Origin: Site-B1 sp963722665
Lineage (GTDB): Bacteria; Bacteroidota; Bacteroidia; Flavobacteriales; Flavobacteriaceae
Length of the DNA: 64,000 bases
Reading direction: 5' to 3'
Assembly (NCBI GenBank): GCA_963722665.1
Contig: CAVRNW010000010.1
Location: 19,261 to 83,260, forward strand
Below the pieces are notes generated by a model. That model ran no database searches, was not told where the DNA came from, and saw only the letters and a program-made list of their open reading frames with translations. How positions within the stretch are numbered: position 1 is the stretch's first letter; every line of letters starts with the position of its first letter. A program made the translations under genes and the position numbers. This document shows, one piece after another, positions 29,890-38,724 of the stretch.

Positions 29890-30653
29890 CTCTCCTTGTT
29901 TTTCTTTTGCAATTCGTAGAGCTTGATATACTTTAAAAAAGTCACATTATAGGTTTGAATACAAATGATGAAGCCGTTAAGTCCATCCAAAAATCCTAAC
30001 CTTAAAAAATAAGCCTTGAAAAATGCCCAAAATGGTCTGTAAACGATCTTCCAAATGTTAGACTTTTCGCCTTTTTCAAAATAAGCTTGAGCGGCAATAG
30101 TTGAAAAACTTTCAACCTTTTCATTATGCTCCCTGGTAATCTCTGTAAATCCAGTGAAGCAAGTTTCCTTTTAATTTCCCGAGACTTTTTGGATTATTAA
30201 GGACAAATTTATCATGCGGGTTCATGCCTTGCCATGTTCCGGAATCTTTTTTGAAAAATCGCAGTTTTCTGTCCGGATACCAGTCGGAATGCTTTATCCA
30301 CTGGCCACAATAATTGTTAAGTCGGTTGCAATAATAACCATCAAATTCCCATTTCTTTTTTACTTCAAGAATAGATTTCTTAAGTTCTTCTGATAAGGCC
30401 TCATCGCCATCCAAAGCTAAAACATGATTATTTGTAGCCTGCTTCAAAGCAAAATTTTTCTGTTCAATATATCCGAGGAACTTTTGCTGGATAAATTTAA
30501 CGTTTTAAATGATTTACAAATGTCTGGAGTTCTATCAGTGGAAAAAGAGTCAACAACTACTATTTCATCAACAACATCAATTAAAGATGTTAAGCACTTT
30601 TGCAAATGCTCTTCTTCATTATAGGTTATAATTACAGCTGATATTTTAACCAT
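29886..30653 (-). CDS. glycosyltransferase family 2, WaaE/KdtX-like (frame broken twice)
   Basis: The repaired product is 255 residues, the usual length for LPS-core beta-1,4-glucosyltransferase WaaE-type enzymes. The N-terminal part (30653 to about 30505) carries ISAVIITYNEEEHLQKCL and DEIVVVDSFSTD. A base missing from the run at 30503-30506 shifts the frame, after which NHVLALDGDEALSEEL (metal motif) and YYCNRLNNYCGQWIKHSDWYPDRKLRFF follow. A surplus base in the GGG at 30131-30133 then hides the C-terminal EHNEKVESFSTIAAQAYFEKG and the hydrophobic tail. The stop is at 29886. It overlaps the GT9 gene by 8 bases, so they are cotranscribed. Confidence 0.83.
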
Positions 30654-31707
30654 TTAATTGATTTAAAAATGTGGTTAAGGTGTTTAAAAATAGTTCCGGC
30701 TTGAATTCCTTATAAAGCTCAAAAACCTTTGATTTCATTTCTTTTTCAGAGTGATTCTTATATAATTCCGGTTTAAAATCCCTTAGGTGGACAGATTTAT
30801 TTTTACCATCCTCTTCAAAAATACTCCAGGTCAGTTTATCTATCCAAGGTGAAAAGATAGCAAATGTTGGAATATTTAATGCTTTCGCCATATTTATTGC
30901 TCCTCCTTCATTACCAATTAAGGCCTTACAATGAGAGGAAATTGCCAAAAATTCTCTTAAGCTGCTTCCAAAAACATCAAACAATATCATTTCCTGGGTA
31001 TCCTTACTGCATAAATTTAGAATAGATTTTGCATCCTCTATCTGGTCTGGAATATAATTAAACAGAATTTGTCCATTTGTGGTCAGGGCAACAGAATCAA
31101 TTACTTGGGACATATAATTAAAAGGGTATGTTTTATTCCTGCCACTACCTAAAACGCTCATCATAAATATGGGTTTCCTAAAATCAACTCCTTTAGTTTG
31201 TAAAAGTTTTTTACTGTCTTTAATTTCTTTTTCAGACAGATAGATCTTTGGACGAATTGGTTCTGTTGATATGTTTAAGGGTTCCAATAATTGAAGTCTG
31301 TTCACTATGGCCAACCCGGATTTGGAATCCGTTTTAGTTTTTCGTTTTACATTATGATCGTACACAATGGTACTATAATGCTTGTAGTAAGATATTTTTG
31401 TTTTGGCACCTGAAAGAATTGTAATTATATTACTAGATAACTTGGAATAAACATCAATTAAAATATCATATTGATTTCTTTTAATTTGTTTAGCCAATTT
31501 ATAAAGAGCTATTTTACTGTTTTGAGCCTCTTTAGTGAAAAAAATATAATTATCTATAAACGGATTTCCTTCAACAACAGGGTAGGTATTGGAATTAATT
31601 AAATAATCTAAATGAGCCTTAGGATACTTATTACGAAGTAATTCAAAGAGAATACTGCTGGTGAGCACATCTCCAATCATTTTTTGTTGTATGACAAGTA
31701 TTTTCAT
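30646..31707 (-). CDS. glycosyltransferase family 9 (heptosyltransferase-like)
   Basis: A 353-residue GT-B enzyme of the WaaC/WaaF/RfaQ family, which adds ADP-heptose or a related sugar to the LPS inner core. Motifs are the N-terminal MKILVIQQKMIGDVLTSSI, a central KPIFMMSVLGSGRNKTYPFN block, and the C-terminal donor site CKALIGNEGGAINMAKALNIPTFAIFSPW (read around residues 255-285). It starts one base after the dapD stop region and overlaps the WaaE-like gene. Whether the sugar is heptose in this lineage is not known. Confidence 0.87.
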   Translation of the reverse strand: MKILVIQQKMIGDVLTSSILFELLRNKYPKAHLDYLINSNTYPVVEGNPFIDNYIFFTKEAQNSKIALYKLAKQIKRNQYDILIDVYSKLSSNIITILSGAKTKISYYKHYSTIVYDHNVKRKTKTDSKSGLAIVNRLQLLEPLNISTEPIRPKIYLSEKEIKDSKKLLQTKGVDFRKPIFMMSVLGSGRNKTYPFNYMSQVIDSVALTTNGQILFNYIPDQIEDAKSILNLCSKDTQEMILFDVFGSSLREFLAISSHCKALIGNEGGAINMAKALNIPTFAIFSPWIDKLTWSIFEEDGKNKSVHLRDFKPELYKNHSEKEMKSKVFELYKEFKPELFLNTLTTFLNQLNG

Positions 31708-32523
31708 CTAAACAGCTACATCATATTCTCGCAAGGCATCATTCAATGATGTTTTTTTATTAGTGCTTTCTTTACGTTTTCCAATTATCAGAGCACAAGG
31801 AACATTATACTCACCGGCTGCGAATTTTTTAGTGTAACTTCCGGGAATTACTACTGAACGTTGTGGTACAATACCTTTCATTTCAATAGGTTTATCACCA
31901 GTTACATCAATTATTTTAGTACTCATGGTTAAAACAACATTTGCGCCTAAAACAGCTTCTTTTTCTACTCGCACTCCTTCTACGACAATGCAACGTGATC
32001 CAATGAAAGCACCATCTTCAATAATTACAGGCGCTGCTTGCAATGGTTCCAAAACACCACCTATACCAACACCTCCTGATAAATGTACATTCTTGCCTAT
32101 TTGTGCGCAACTGCCTACTGTGGCCCAGGTATCAACCATGGTTCCTTCATCTACATATGCACCAATATTTACATAACTTGGCATTAAGATAGTACCGGGA
32201 GAAATGTAAGCACCGTGTCTTGCGACAGCATGAGGAACAACACGAATCCCTTTTTCGGCATATCCGCGTTTTAAAGGTATTTTATCATGAAATTCTAGTG
32301 GTCCTGCTTCCCATGTTTCCATTTTCTGGATTGGAAAATATAAAACTACTGCCTTTTTAACCCATTCGTTGACTTGCCACCCATCGGAAACTGGCTCTGC
32401 AACGCGCAGTTTGCCTGCATCTAATAGATCGATCACTTGCCTTATACTTTTAATGGTATTGGCATCCTTTAATAGGTCTCTTGTTTCCCATGCTTTTTCA
32501 ATGGTTTGCTGTAATTCTGTCAT
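31708..32523 (-). CDS. dapD: 2,3,4,5-tetrahydropyridine-2,6-dicarboxylate N-succinyltransferase
   Basis: It succinylates tetrahydrodipicolinate in the succinylase branch of lysine and meso-diaminopimelate synthesis. The start MTELQQTIEKAWETRD (ATG at 32523) is the canonical DapD N-terminus; an in-frame start 7 codons upstream is less likely. The C-terminal two thirds form the left-handed beta-helix of hexapeptide repeats (PGTILMPSYVNIGAYVDEG, then GGVGIGGVLEPL, PVIIEDGAFIGSRCIVVEGV). The 271-residue length is standard. It is divergent from ruvX across about 100 bases and is followed without a gap by the GT9 gene, an unrelated function likely on the same transcript. Confidence 0.96.
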   Translation of the reverse strand: MTELQQTIEKAWETRDLLKDANTIKSIRQVIDLLDAGKLRVAEPVSDGWQVNEWVKKAVVLYFPIQKMETWEAGPLEFHDKIPLKRGYAEKGIRVVPHAVARHGAYISPGTILMPSYVNIGAYVDEGTMVDTWATVGSCAQIGKNVHLSGGVGIGGVLEPLQAAPVIIEDGAFIGSRCIVVEGVRVEKEAVLGANVVLTMSTKIIDVTGDKPIEMKGIVPQRSVVIPGSYTKKFAAGEYNVPCALIIGKRKESTNKKTSLNDALREYDVAV

Positions 32524-32600
32524 TTTTAAGGTGCTTTGGGGCAAATATAAGAGGTAAATTATTATTTGGCATAATATTTACGGTATAAAAATATAAAGAC

Positions 32601-32608
32601 TAAATTTG
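32601..32608 (+). promoter_or_regulatory. candidate -7 box for ruvX
   Basis: TAAATTTG matches the TAnnTTTG -7 consensus and ends 14 bases before the ruvX ATG. No TTG at the expected spacing upstream is obvious, so the call is tentative. Confidence 0.35.
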
Positions 32609-32622
32609 CACAAAAATTAAAA

Positions 32623-33036
32623 ATGGCTCGGATATTGGCTATTGATTATGGACAAAAAAGAACAGGGATTGCTGTAACTGATGAACTTCAAATTATTGCT
32701 TCCGGTCTAACAACCGTAGATACTAAAGAGCTGATTAATTTTTTAAGTAATTATATAAGTGTTGAAAAAGTTGAATTGATCTTAGTTGGAGAGCCTAAAC
32801 AAAAGGATGGAACAGCATCACAGAGTGAAGCATTCATTGTCCCATTTTTAAAACAACTTAATAAAAGGTTTCCGAATATTCCGGTTAAACGAGTTGATGA
32901 ACGATTTACCTCTAAACTGGCATTTCAAACCATGATCGATGGAGGCTTAAAGAAGAAGCAAAGACAAAACAAAGCACTTGTTGATGAAATAAGTGCAACC
33001 ATAATCTTACAGGATTATCTGTACAATAAAAAATGA
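32623..33036 (+). CDS. ruvX: Holliday junction resolvase-like RuvX (YqgF)
   Basis: A 137-residue RNase H-fold nuclease of the YqgF/RuvX family, linked to pre-16S rRNA 5' processing and to Holliday junction cleavage. The N-terminal ARILAIDYGQKRTGIAVTDE holds the first acidic residue, LILVGEPKQKDG follows, and VKRVDERFTSKLAFQTM and ALVDEISATIILQDYL supply the other acidic residues. Length and motif order are typical. The peptide deformylase gene starts 23 bases downstream, a pairing common in Flavobacteriia. Confidence 0.93.
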   Translation: MARILAIDYGQKRTGIAVTDELQIIASGLTTVDTKELINFLSNYISVEKVELILVGEPKQKDGTASQSEAFIVPFLKQLNKRFPNIPVKRVDERFTSKLAFQTMIDGGLKKKQRQNKALVDEISATIILQDYLYNKK

Positions 33037-33059
33037 TTAATACGTAAACTGTCAAAATA

Positions 33060-33650
33060 ATGATTTTACCCATTGTTGCCTATGGCGACACTGTTTTAAG
33101 AAAGAAAGGAAAACAAATATCTGAGGTATATCCTAATTTGCAAGCTCTTATCGAAAACATGTACGAAACAATGTATGGCGCTTTTGGAGTTGGTTTAGCA
33201 GCTCCGCAGATAGGTTTACCAATACGTTTGTTTATTGTAGATACGGAGCCATTTTCAGAGGATGAAGTCCTGACTGAAGAAGAACAGAGTTTTTTAAAAG
33301 ATTTTAAACAAACATTCATAAATCCAAAGATCATTAAAGAAGAAGGTGATGAGTGGGCATTTACGGAAGGCTGTTTGAGTATTCCGGAAATCAGAGAAGA
33401 TGTTTTCAGGCAACCAAAAATTACAATTGAATTTTTTGATGAGAATTTTAAAAAGCATACTAAAGAATACGAAGGTCTGGTAGCCAGAGTGATTCAGCAT
33501 GAGTATGATCACATTGAAGGAATTCTTTTCACTGATAAGATATCTTCTTTAAAAAAACGTTTGATAAAGAGTAAACTTTTAAATATCAGTAAAGGGAAAA
33601 TTAAAGTAGATTATAAAATGCGCTTCCCTGATATAAAAAAGAAACGATAA
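33060..33650 (+). CDS. def: peptide deformylase
   Basis: It removes the formyl group from the N-terminal methionine of nascent proteins, using a bound metal. All three motifs are present: GVGLAAPQIGLP (near residue 47), EGCLSIPE with the metal cysteine (about 108) and IQHEYDHIEGILF with the HExxH pair (about 148). The 196 residues include an insert between motifs 1 and 2 usual for Bacteroidota. It is probably cotranscribed with ruvX. A DUF5606 gene follows after 58 bases. Confidence 0.96.
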   Translation: MILPIVAYGDTVLRKKGKQISEVYPNLQALIENMYETMYGAFGVGLAAPQIGLPIRLFIVDTEPFSEDEVLTEEEQSFLKDFKQTFINPKIIKEEGDEWAFTEGCLSIPEIREDVFRQPKITIEFFDENFKKHTKEYEGLVARVIQHEYDHIEGILFTDKISSLKKRLIKSKLLNISKGKIKVDYKMRFPDIKKKR

Positions 33651-33708
33651 TTCTTTGATTAATAGAGTAAACAATGCATATTTGCGGCTTTAAAATCGAC
33701 ATCTTAAT

Positions 33709-34141
33709 ATGGGCTTAGATAAAATCTTATCAATTTCAGGAAAACCGGGGTTATTTCAATTAAAAACACAGACCAGAAGTGGTTTTGTTGCCGAATCATT
33801 ATTGGACGGTAAGAAGGTTTCTGTAAGTATTCAAAGCAACGTAAGTATCTTAAGTGAAATTGCTGTTTATACTTTGACTGAGGAAGTGCCTTTAAGAAAA
33901 GTGTTTAAAGCAATTAGTGAAAAGGAAAATGGAGGACATACCAGTATAAGCCATAAAGACGGTAAAGATTCTCTGGAAGAGTACTTCTTTGAAATTTTAC
34001 CTGATTATGATGAAGACAAAGTTTATGCCGAGCGATATTAAGAAAATTGTTCAATGGTATAACTTGCTTCATAAAAATGACTTATTGTCATTGGAAGAAG
34101 AAATTAATGAGAAAGAAAACAAAAGTGATGAAGAAGAGTAA
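33709..34141 (+). CDS. DUF5606 domain protein (frame broken once)
   Basis: A small soluble protein conserved in Bacteroidota: LDKILSISGKPGLFQLKTQTRSGFVAESLL at the N-terminus in two blocks, then SIQSNVSILSEIAVYTLTEEVPL and LEEYFFEILPDYDEDKVY. In the raw frame it stops at 34041. One extra G near 34030 hides the conserved tail ASDIKKIVQWYNLL and an acidic end, and removing it gives 143 residues. The function is unknown. It follows def and is closed by a strong terminator. Confidence 0.8.
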
Positions 34142-34167
34142 ATAAAATTTTAAATATTTACAAACCG

Positions 34168-34199
34168 ACCTGCGTTTTAAACGCAGGTTTTTTATTTTT
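34168..34199 (+). terminator. rho-independent terminator after the ruvX-def-DUF5606 run
   Basis: Arms ACCTGCGTTT (34168-34177) and AAACGCAGGT (34179-34188) form a near-perfect stem with a minimal loop, followed by TTTTTATTTTT. It ends seven bases before the next start codon. Confidence 0.88.
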
Positions 34200-34205
34200 A
34201 GACTT

Positions 34206-34748
34206 ATGAATACTAAAGATCTTGAAAAACTAAAATACCCTATTGGCCAATTTAATTCACCGGAAAGCTATGATGAAGCCAAGATAGAGGAATGGATTAC
34301 TATTTTAGAGGATTTTCCAAAACGTATTTCTTCTTTGGTTAAAAACCTATCCGATCCACAATTGGATACAAGATATAGACCGGAGGGCTGGACCATTAGA
34401 CAGGTTGTTCATCATTTAGCAGATAGCCATCACCACAGTTATATAAGATTTAAGTGGGCTTTAACAGAAGACAAGCCCGTTATAAAGTATTATTTTGAGC
34501 AATTATGGGCTGAACTCCCAGATGCTAAATCAGCTCCAATTGAACTTTCTCTGGACCACCTAAAGGCAGTACATGCTAAATTAGTTTACCTACTCAAATC
34601 TTTAAGTAAAAAAGAACTTAATAGGGCCTTTATTCATCCTGAGCATAATAATGAGATAGTTTTGTGGAAGAATATTGGCATTTATTCGTGGCACAGCAAT
34701 CATCACTTTGCGCATATAGCGAATTTGATAAAATCAAAAGGTTGGTGA
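34206..34748 (+). CDS. DinB/YfiT-family putative metal-dependent hydrolase (bacillithiol-transferase-like)
   Basis: A 180-residue four-helix-bundle protein of the DinB superfamily. The metal-binding histidines are visible in VVHHLADSHHHSYIR (near residue 65) and in SWHSNHHFAHIANL (near 160). The N-terminal LKYPIGQFNSPESYDEAKIEEWI matches YfiT-type members annotated as bacillithiol transferases. That name comes from Firmicutes relatives, and the thiol used here is unknown. It lies between a terminator and a convergent histidine-kinase gene. Confidence 0.82.
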   Translation: MNTKDLEKLKYPIGQFNSPESYDEAKIEEWITILEDFPKRISSLVKNLSDPQLDTRYRPEGWTIRQVVHHLADSHHHSYIRFKWALTEDKPVIKYYFEQLWAELPDAKSAPIELSLDHLKAVHAKLVYLLKSLSKKELNRAFIHPEHNNEIVLWKNIGIYSWHSNHHFAHIANLIKSKGW

Positions 34749-34773
34749 TAATACGATTTTAAAATTATTCTTT

Positions 34774-36357
34774 TCAAAACTTCGGTTTGAACGTGATCTC
34801 AAATCTGCTGAAATCATCTTTTTTATAGGTTACATCACCGTGTAATTCTTCGATTAGCAGCATGACTAGTTGCAAACCGAGTGACGAACTATTTTTAAAA
34901 TCTACAGAATCCGGTATTCCGGGACCATTGTCAGCATATACAAGGAGATATCCCTCATCGGTTGTTTTAATTTCTATTTCTATTATATTCTTATTACCTG
35001 ATTTAAAAGCGTATTTATAGCTATTGGTTATCAGTTCATTTATAATCAAGGCAAGGGGCAACATTGTTTCCCCATCAAAATTTAAATCTGACGGAATTTT
35101 AATTTCTTTTTTTATTTCTCTTTCAGAATAGTTAATTGTTTGTTCAATATAGCTTATAAGTTGTTTTATGTAGTCAACAACTTTAACATCATTAAGAGTA
35201 TCACTATTATATAATTTTTCATGAATTAAGGATATACTTTTAATACGATTTTTACTTTCTTCGAGTGCATTTTTTATTTTAGTGTCTGTGTACTCTTTAC
35301 TTTGCATATCGATTAAACTGGTTATGATCATCATGTTATTTTTAATTCTATGATGTATTTCCCTTATTAATGTTTGTACTTGATCAACACGTTTTTGAAG
35401 TTTTATATTTTTTTGTTCTATCACCCCTTGGGCAATTTCTAATTGTTTATTCAATTTATAATTTCTGTAATATTGAATTAATGATATTATAAAGAACACA
35501 AAAATGCCCAAATACCACAAGTAAACAATTAAGGCTAAACTACTTTTAACCCTTGGTTGTTTTTTATAAGCACTGCCTACGGTAAATTTTAATCCAAATA
35601 GATCAATAGTAGAAGTAACAAAATCATCAAATTTAACAGGGTAATTTTTAAAATATTCCGGGTCTCTTTTTTCATTGACTACAGGTGTACCGCTATAAAC
35701 TACTTCTCTGGAAATATAAAACTTGTCATCTATATCAAAATAATGTACAAAGTCACTTTCATCTGGTAAATAAAAATAGTCCAGCAAGTATTTTACATTA
35801 ATCAATGCAGCCATGTAACCAATGACTTCATTATTATTATTTGAAATAGCAAAATTAAAAGGAAATCCCGCCCAGCCTTCATATAAATTTATTGGTTCAA
35901 ACAATCTTATCTTGTCAGATTTCATTAATTTATCCAACTCTTCAATTTCCTCTTTAGGTCTGAATTTTGAAACATTCATGCCCTTAATACCTGCTTCATC
36001 TATTCCTTCTGGGGAAAAAACATAAATAAATTCGTGATTCTTGTTAAGGTAACTTACTGTAATTAAATCCTTAAAATCAAGTTCTTTTAATAGATCATTT
36101 AAAAATTTTTGTAATTCAATTTCGGTGGGAAATTCTTTAGAATTTTCTATGTGACTTCTTAATGATGATGTAATGGCGGCATAAACGTCAATAGCAGCTT
36201 TGGCCCTAATCATGGCATTATTATGAACATCGCTTAATCGTTCTAAGTGCTCATCTTCAATGGACTTGTAATGAGAATTTAGCAAGTTTTGTAGAACTAT
36301 AGCTCCAATTAATAAAGCAAATAGTAAAATAATGTGATATCTGAAAGGTTTCAACAT
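34774..36357 (-). CDS. membrane sensor histidine kinase (HisKA_2 type)
   Basis: A 527-residue sensor. A hydrophobic span at about residues 6-26 and another at about 275-298 enclose a periplasmic CHASE/Cache-like sensing region of about 245 residues. A short coiled coil leads to the HisKA_2 dimerisation helix with phospho-accepting histidine (REIHHRIKNNMMIITSLI, near 335) and the ATPase domain (N box LALIINELITNSYKYAFK, G1 YADNGPGIPD, then SLGLQLVMLLIEELHG). The HWE/HisKA_2 class often acts with stand-alone receivers. No response regulator adjoins it, so it is an orphan here. The signal is unknown. Confidence 0.87.
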   Translation of the reverse strand: MLKPFRYHIILLFALLIGAIVLQNLLNSHYKSIEDEHLERLSDVHNNAMIRAKAAIDVYAAITSSLRSHIENSKEFPTEIELQKFLNDLLKELDFKDLITVSYLNKNHEFIYVFSPEGIDEAGIKGMNVSKFRPKEEIEELDKLMKSDKIRLFEPINLYEGWAGFPFNFAISNNNNEVIGYMAALINVKYLLDYFYLPDESDFVHYFDIDDKFYISREVVYSGTPVVNEKRDPEYFKNYPVKFDDFVTSTIDLFGLKFTVGSAYKKQPRVKSSLALIVYLWYLGIFVFFIISLIQYYRNYKLNKQLEIAQGVIEQKNIKLQKRVDQVQTLIREIHHRIKNNMMIITSLIDMQSKEYTDTKIKNALEESKNRIKSISLIHEKLYNSDTLNDVKVVDYIKQLISYIEQTINYSEREIKKEIKIPSDLNFDGETMLPLALIINELITNSYKYAFKSGNKNIIEIEIKTTDEGYLLVYADNGPGIPDSVDFKNSSSLGLQLVMLLIEELHGDVTYKKDDFSRFEITFKPKF

Positions 36358-36603
36358 AACTAAATGTGTGCAGTATTTTTTGACTTAATTTTAATTAAAA
36401 CCCCTCAATTTTAAATATCATTGTAGTACAAACATAACAAAAAAAGTAGTATTAATACTAGTTTTATATAAATTTAATACTTCGGAAAATACAATTATTT
36501 ATTTAAATGTAACAGTAGGATATACTAATTTTTATAATTCGAATTTTCAGAATCCATTTAATTAATTAACTTTAGAAATATTAACCAATCTAAAATAAAA
36601 AAA

Positions 36604-37113
36604 ATGAAAACTGTTTATTCTATTCTTTGCTTATCTCTTCTTTTTATTGCCTGTCAACCAAAAGTTGATAATGCAGCTAATGAAACTTTTGAAAAAAATT
36701 CAATTACTGTTTTAGCTAATATTGAAGGATTCTCAAATGAAAATTTAGATTATACTATGTACGCAGATAATTTTGTTCTGGCAGAGACAAGTTTTGGTGC
36801 AAGTGACTCCTTAAATTTAGACGATGTTAAAGCTAGAGATGTGGAGCTTTGGGATATGTATGATTTTGAATTTGTAACAGATCCTATAGTTCTATTGCCC
36901 GGAGTTAATGCTGAAACCAGAATGCCTGATGGCTCTGTAAGATATTATGGAGCCTGGAAAGTTACGCTTCCAGCTACAGATTCAACTGAGGCCAAATCAG
37001 GTGTTATGAGAATGTACGAATCATTTGATTTTAATGAAGAAGGTAGAATTGTTTACCAACAAGGCTATGCTGATTTTACAGGTTTATTCATGCATTTACA
37101 TGGTGAAGAATAA
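36604..37113 (+). CDS. small lipoprotein, SnoaL/NTF2-like
   Basis: A 169-residue protein with a lipoprotein signal peptide: MKTVYSILCLSLLFIACQ places the lipid-bearing cysteine near residue 17. The mature part reads like a nuclear-transport-factor-2/SnoaL fold (YTMYADNFVLAETSF, LWDMYDFEFVTDPIVLLPG, YYGAWKVTLPATDS, MRMYESFDFNEEGRIVYQQGYADFTGLF in blocks). A catalytic role is not evident and the ligand is unknown. It stands alone, preceded by a 246-base AT-rich spacer and followed by a terminator. Confidence 0.7.
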   Translation: MKTVYSILCLSLLFIACQPKVDNAANETFEKNSITVLANIEGFSNENLDYTMYADNFVLAETSFGASDSLNLDDVKARDVELWDMYDFEFVTDPIVLLPGVNAETRMPDGSVRYYGAWKVTLPATDSTEAKSGVMRMYESFDFNEEGRIVYQQGYADFTGLFMHLHGEE

Positions 37114-37134
37114 TTAGAATTTCAGAATATAAAT

Positions 37135-37163
37135 AAAAGCCTTCAATTAATTGAAGGCTTTTT
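37135..37163. terminator. perfect 14-bp inverted repeat, bidirectional terminator
   Basis: AAAAGCCTTCAATT and its exact complement lie back to back without a spacer, flanked by A-runs and T-runs on both sides. It separates the convergent lipoprotein and DUF1456 genes and can terminate transcription from both. Confidence 0.88.
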
Positions 37164-37194
37164 AAGTATTATAAATTCAGTTTAATTATGAATT

Positions 37195-37470
37195 CTATTT
37201 TGCTTTATTAAGTTTATTTGATTTTTCTAATTCCGCCTTACTGGGCATTGGTCCGCGTAAATGTATAATCAGACCATCTAAGAAATTACGCAATATTTGG
37301 TCACCACATTCTACATATTTAGGGTGATTTTCATTTCTGAAAAAAGAATTGATCTCACTTTTACTAATTCTAAAATCTTTCAAGGCACAAATTTTTACGA
37401 TGTCGTCATCACGAAGTTTATGAGCGACACGTAACTTTTTAAAAATATCATTATTGGATAAACCACCCAT
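37195..37470 (-). CDS. DUF1456 family protein (single domain, YehS-like)
   Basis: A 91-residue protein with one DUF1456 unit: NNDIFKKLRVAHKLRDDDIVKI, then LKDFRISKSEINSFFRNENHPKYVECGDQILRNFL in adjoining blocks. Proteobacterial YehS carries two such units in about 150 residues; the single-unit form is common in Bacteroidota. The function is unknown. It follows the LETM1-related gene by 11 bases on the same strand and probably shares its transcript. Confidence 0.8.
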   Translation of the reverse strand: MGGLSNNDIFKKLRVAHKLRDDDIVKICALKDFRISKSEINSFFRNENHPKYVECGDQILRNFLDGLIIHLRGPMPSKAELEKSNKLNKAK

Positions 37471-37481
37471 TTCTTTTTATT

Positions 37482-38654
37482 TTAGTCTTCAACCCTGTTA
37501 TCATCAAAGGCGGAAGGTAGTAATTTTGGAATGAACTTAATAACTAAGGGCAACAATAAAGCACCGCCAGGGAGCATAAATATGGCTAAACTGGGAATAC
37601 TCTTAAAAATATCTATAAGTTGTTCTTGTACTTTTTTTTGTTCAGCTTCTGTTAAATCCCTCATTGTAGATTTTGATAATAAAACCAATAATTCTTTACT
37701 TTCCCTTATTTCATTTAGCAATCGCTTGCTGTTCCTTGAAATTAGTTTAATCACCATATTACTGGAATTGTCGTAAAAACTTTTAACTATATTTTTTGAG
37801 CTTAAAAGGGCGATATTGTCTTTGTTAGAAGTATAGAATTGATTTACAGATGATAAAGACTGCTCTACTTTATTTGGATCCATATTGAAATCGGAACCTA
37901 ATTTTTCCAAAAAGGATTTCTCAGCAATGTCAATCTTTTGATCTGTCCAACTTGCCATGCAGGCAATATCCAATAGGTATTGAGATTCCAGATCATTTTT
38001 TGTTAGTTGTGTGATCTCCTTGTAAGTTAATGGTCGGGTATTTTGATATCGTAAAGATGCTTCCAGCAACTTGATCAAACTTCTATCATATTTGGTTTTA
38101 TACTTTTTTGAATTTAACACATCGACAACTACCGTTTCTATTGTTGCCTCTAATTGTTTAATATACTCTTCTGAAAGATGTTCTGTTTTTAAGAACTGAC
38201 CATAAGCCAATACATCAACAAATAATAGGGCATTAGTTATGAAATAATTAAAATTCTTGGTTAAAAAATTATCATCAAGCAGAATTCGTTTATGAATAAT
38301 TCTTTCCAACAATCCATTGGATTTCTTTCTGTTTAAAATATCACTAAAGAATGAAGATTTATACTCATTTATTTCAATGTAAAAGTTGATTACACTTTCT
38401 GTAAAAGGTATTGTCGCAGGAAAATCTTTATAAATGGCATATAGGGAAATAAGTAAATTTATTTTAGCATACTCTTCCTTGGAAAGACCACTATCGGGAA
38501 ATAAATTTTTAACAACTCCTTGATTGCTTCCATAAATAAAACCGCATTCTCTAAGATCAAAATATAGCTCGTTGATATTCAGCTCAGCTGATACTTGGTT
38601 TTTATCAACCTCTAGAAGTAATTTTTTTATCCAGCCTGATGAAGAAGGATTCAT
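37482..38654 (-). CDS. LETM1-related, biofilm-associated-type protein
   Basis: A 390-residue, mostly helical protein of a Bacteroidota family annotated as LETM1-related and biofilm-associated. N-terminal features are SSSGWIKKLLLEVD and FIYGSNQGVVK. The middle contains a TerB-like helical segment (DIACMASWTDQKIDIAEKSFLEKLG, near residues 225-250, in blocks). The C-terminus has a LETM1-like region and one hydrophobic stretch near 355-375 (IPSLAIFMLPGGALLLPLVI) that probably sits in a membrane. The biofilm link is transferred from annotation of relatives and no mechanism is known. Confidence 0.7.
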   Translation of the reverse strand: MNPSSSGWIKKLLLEVDKNQVSAELNINELYFDLRECGFIYGSNQGVVKNLFPDSGLSKEEYAKINLLISLYAIYKDFPATIPFTESVINFYIEINEYKSSFFSDILNRKKSNGLLERIIHKRILLDDNFLTKNFNYFITNALLFVDVLAYGQFLKTEHLSEEYIKQLEATIETVVVDVLNSKKYKTKYDRSLIKLLEASLRYQNTRPLTYKEITQLTKNDLESQYLLDIACMASWTDQKIDIAEKSFLEKLGSDFNMDPNKVEQSLSSVNQFYTSNKDNIALLSSKNIVKSFYDNSSNMVIKLISRNSKRLLNEIRESKELLVLLSKSTMRDLTEAEQKKVQEQLIDIFKSIPSLAIFMLPGGALLLPLVIKFIPKLLPSAFDDNRVED

Positions 38655-38724
38655 TTGATCTATGAATTATGTAAAATTAAAAAAGCCACTTAAAAAAGCA
38701 GCTTTTATTATTTAATTATTCTAT

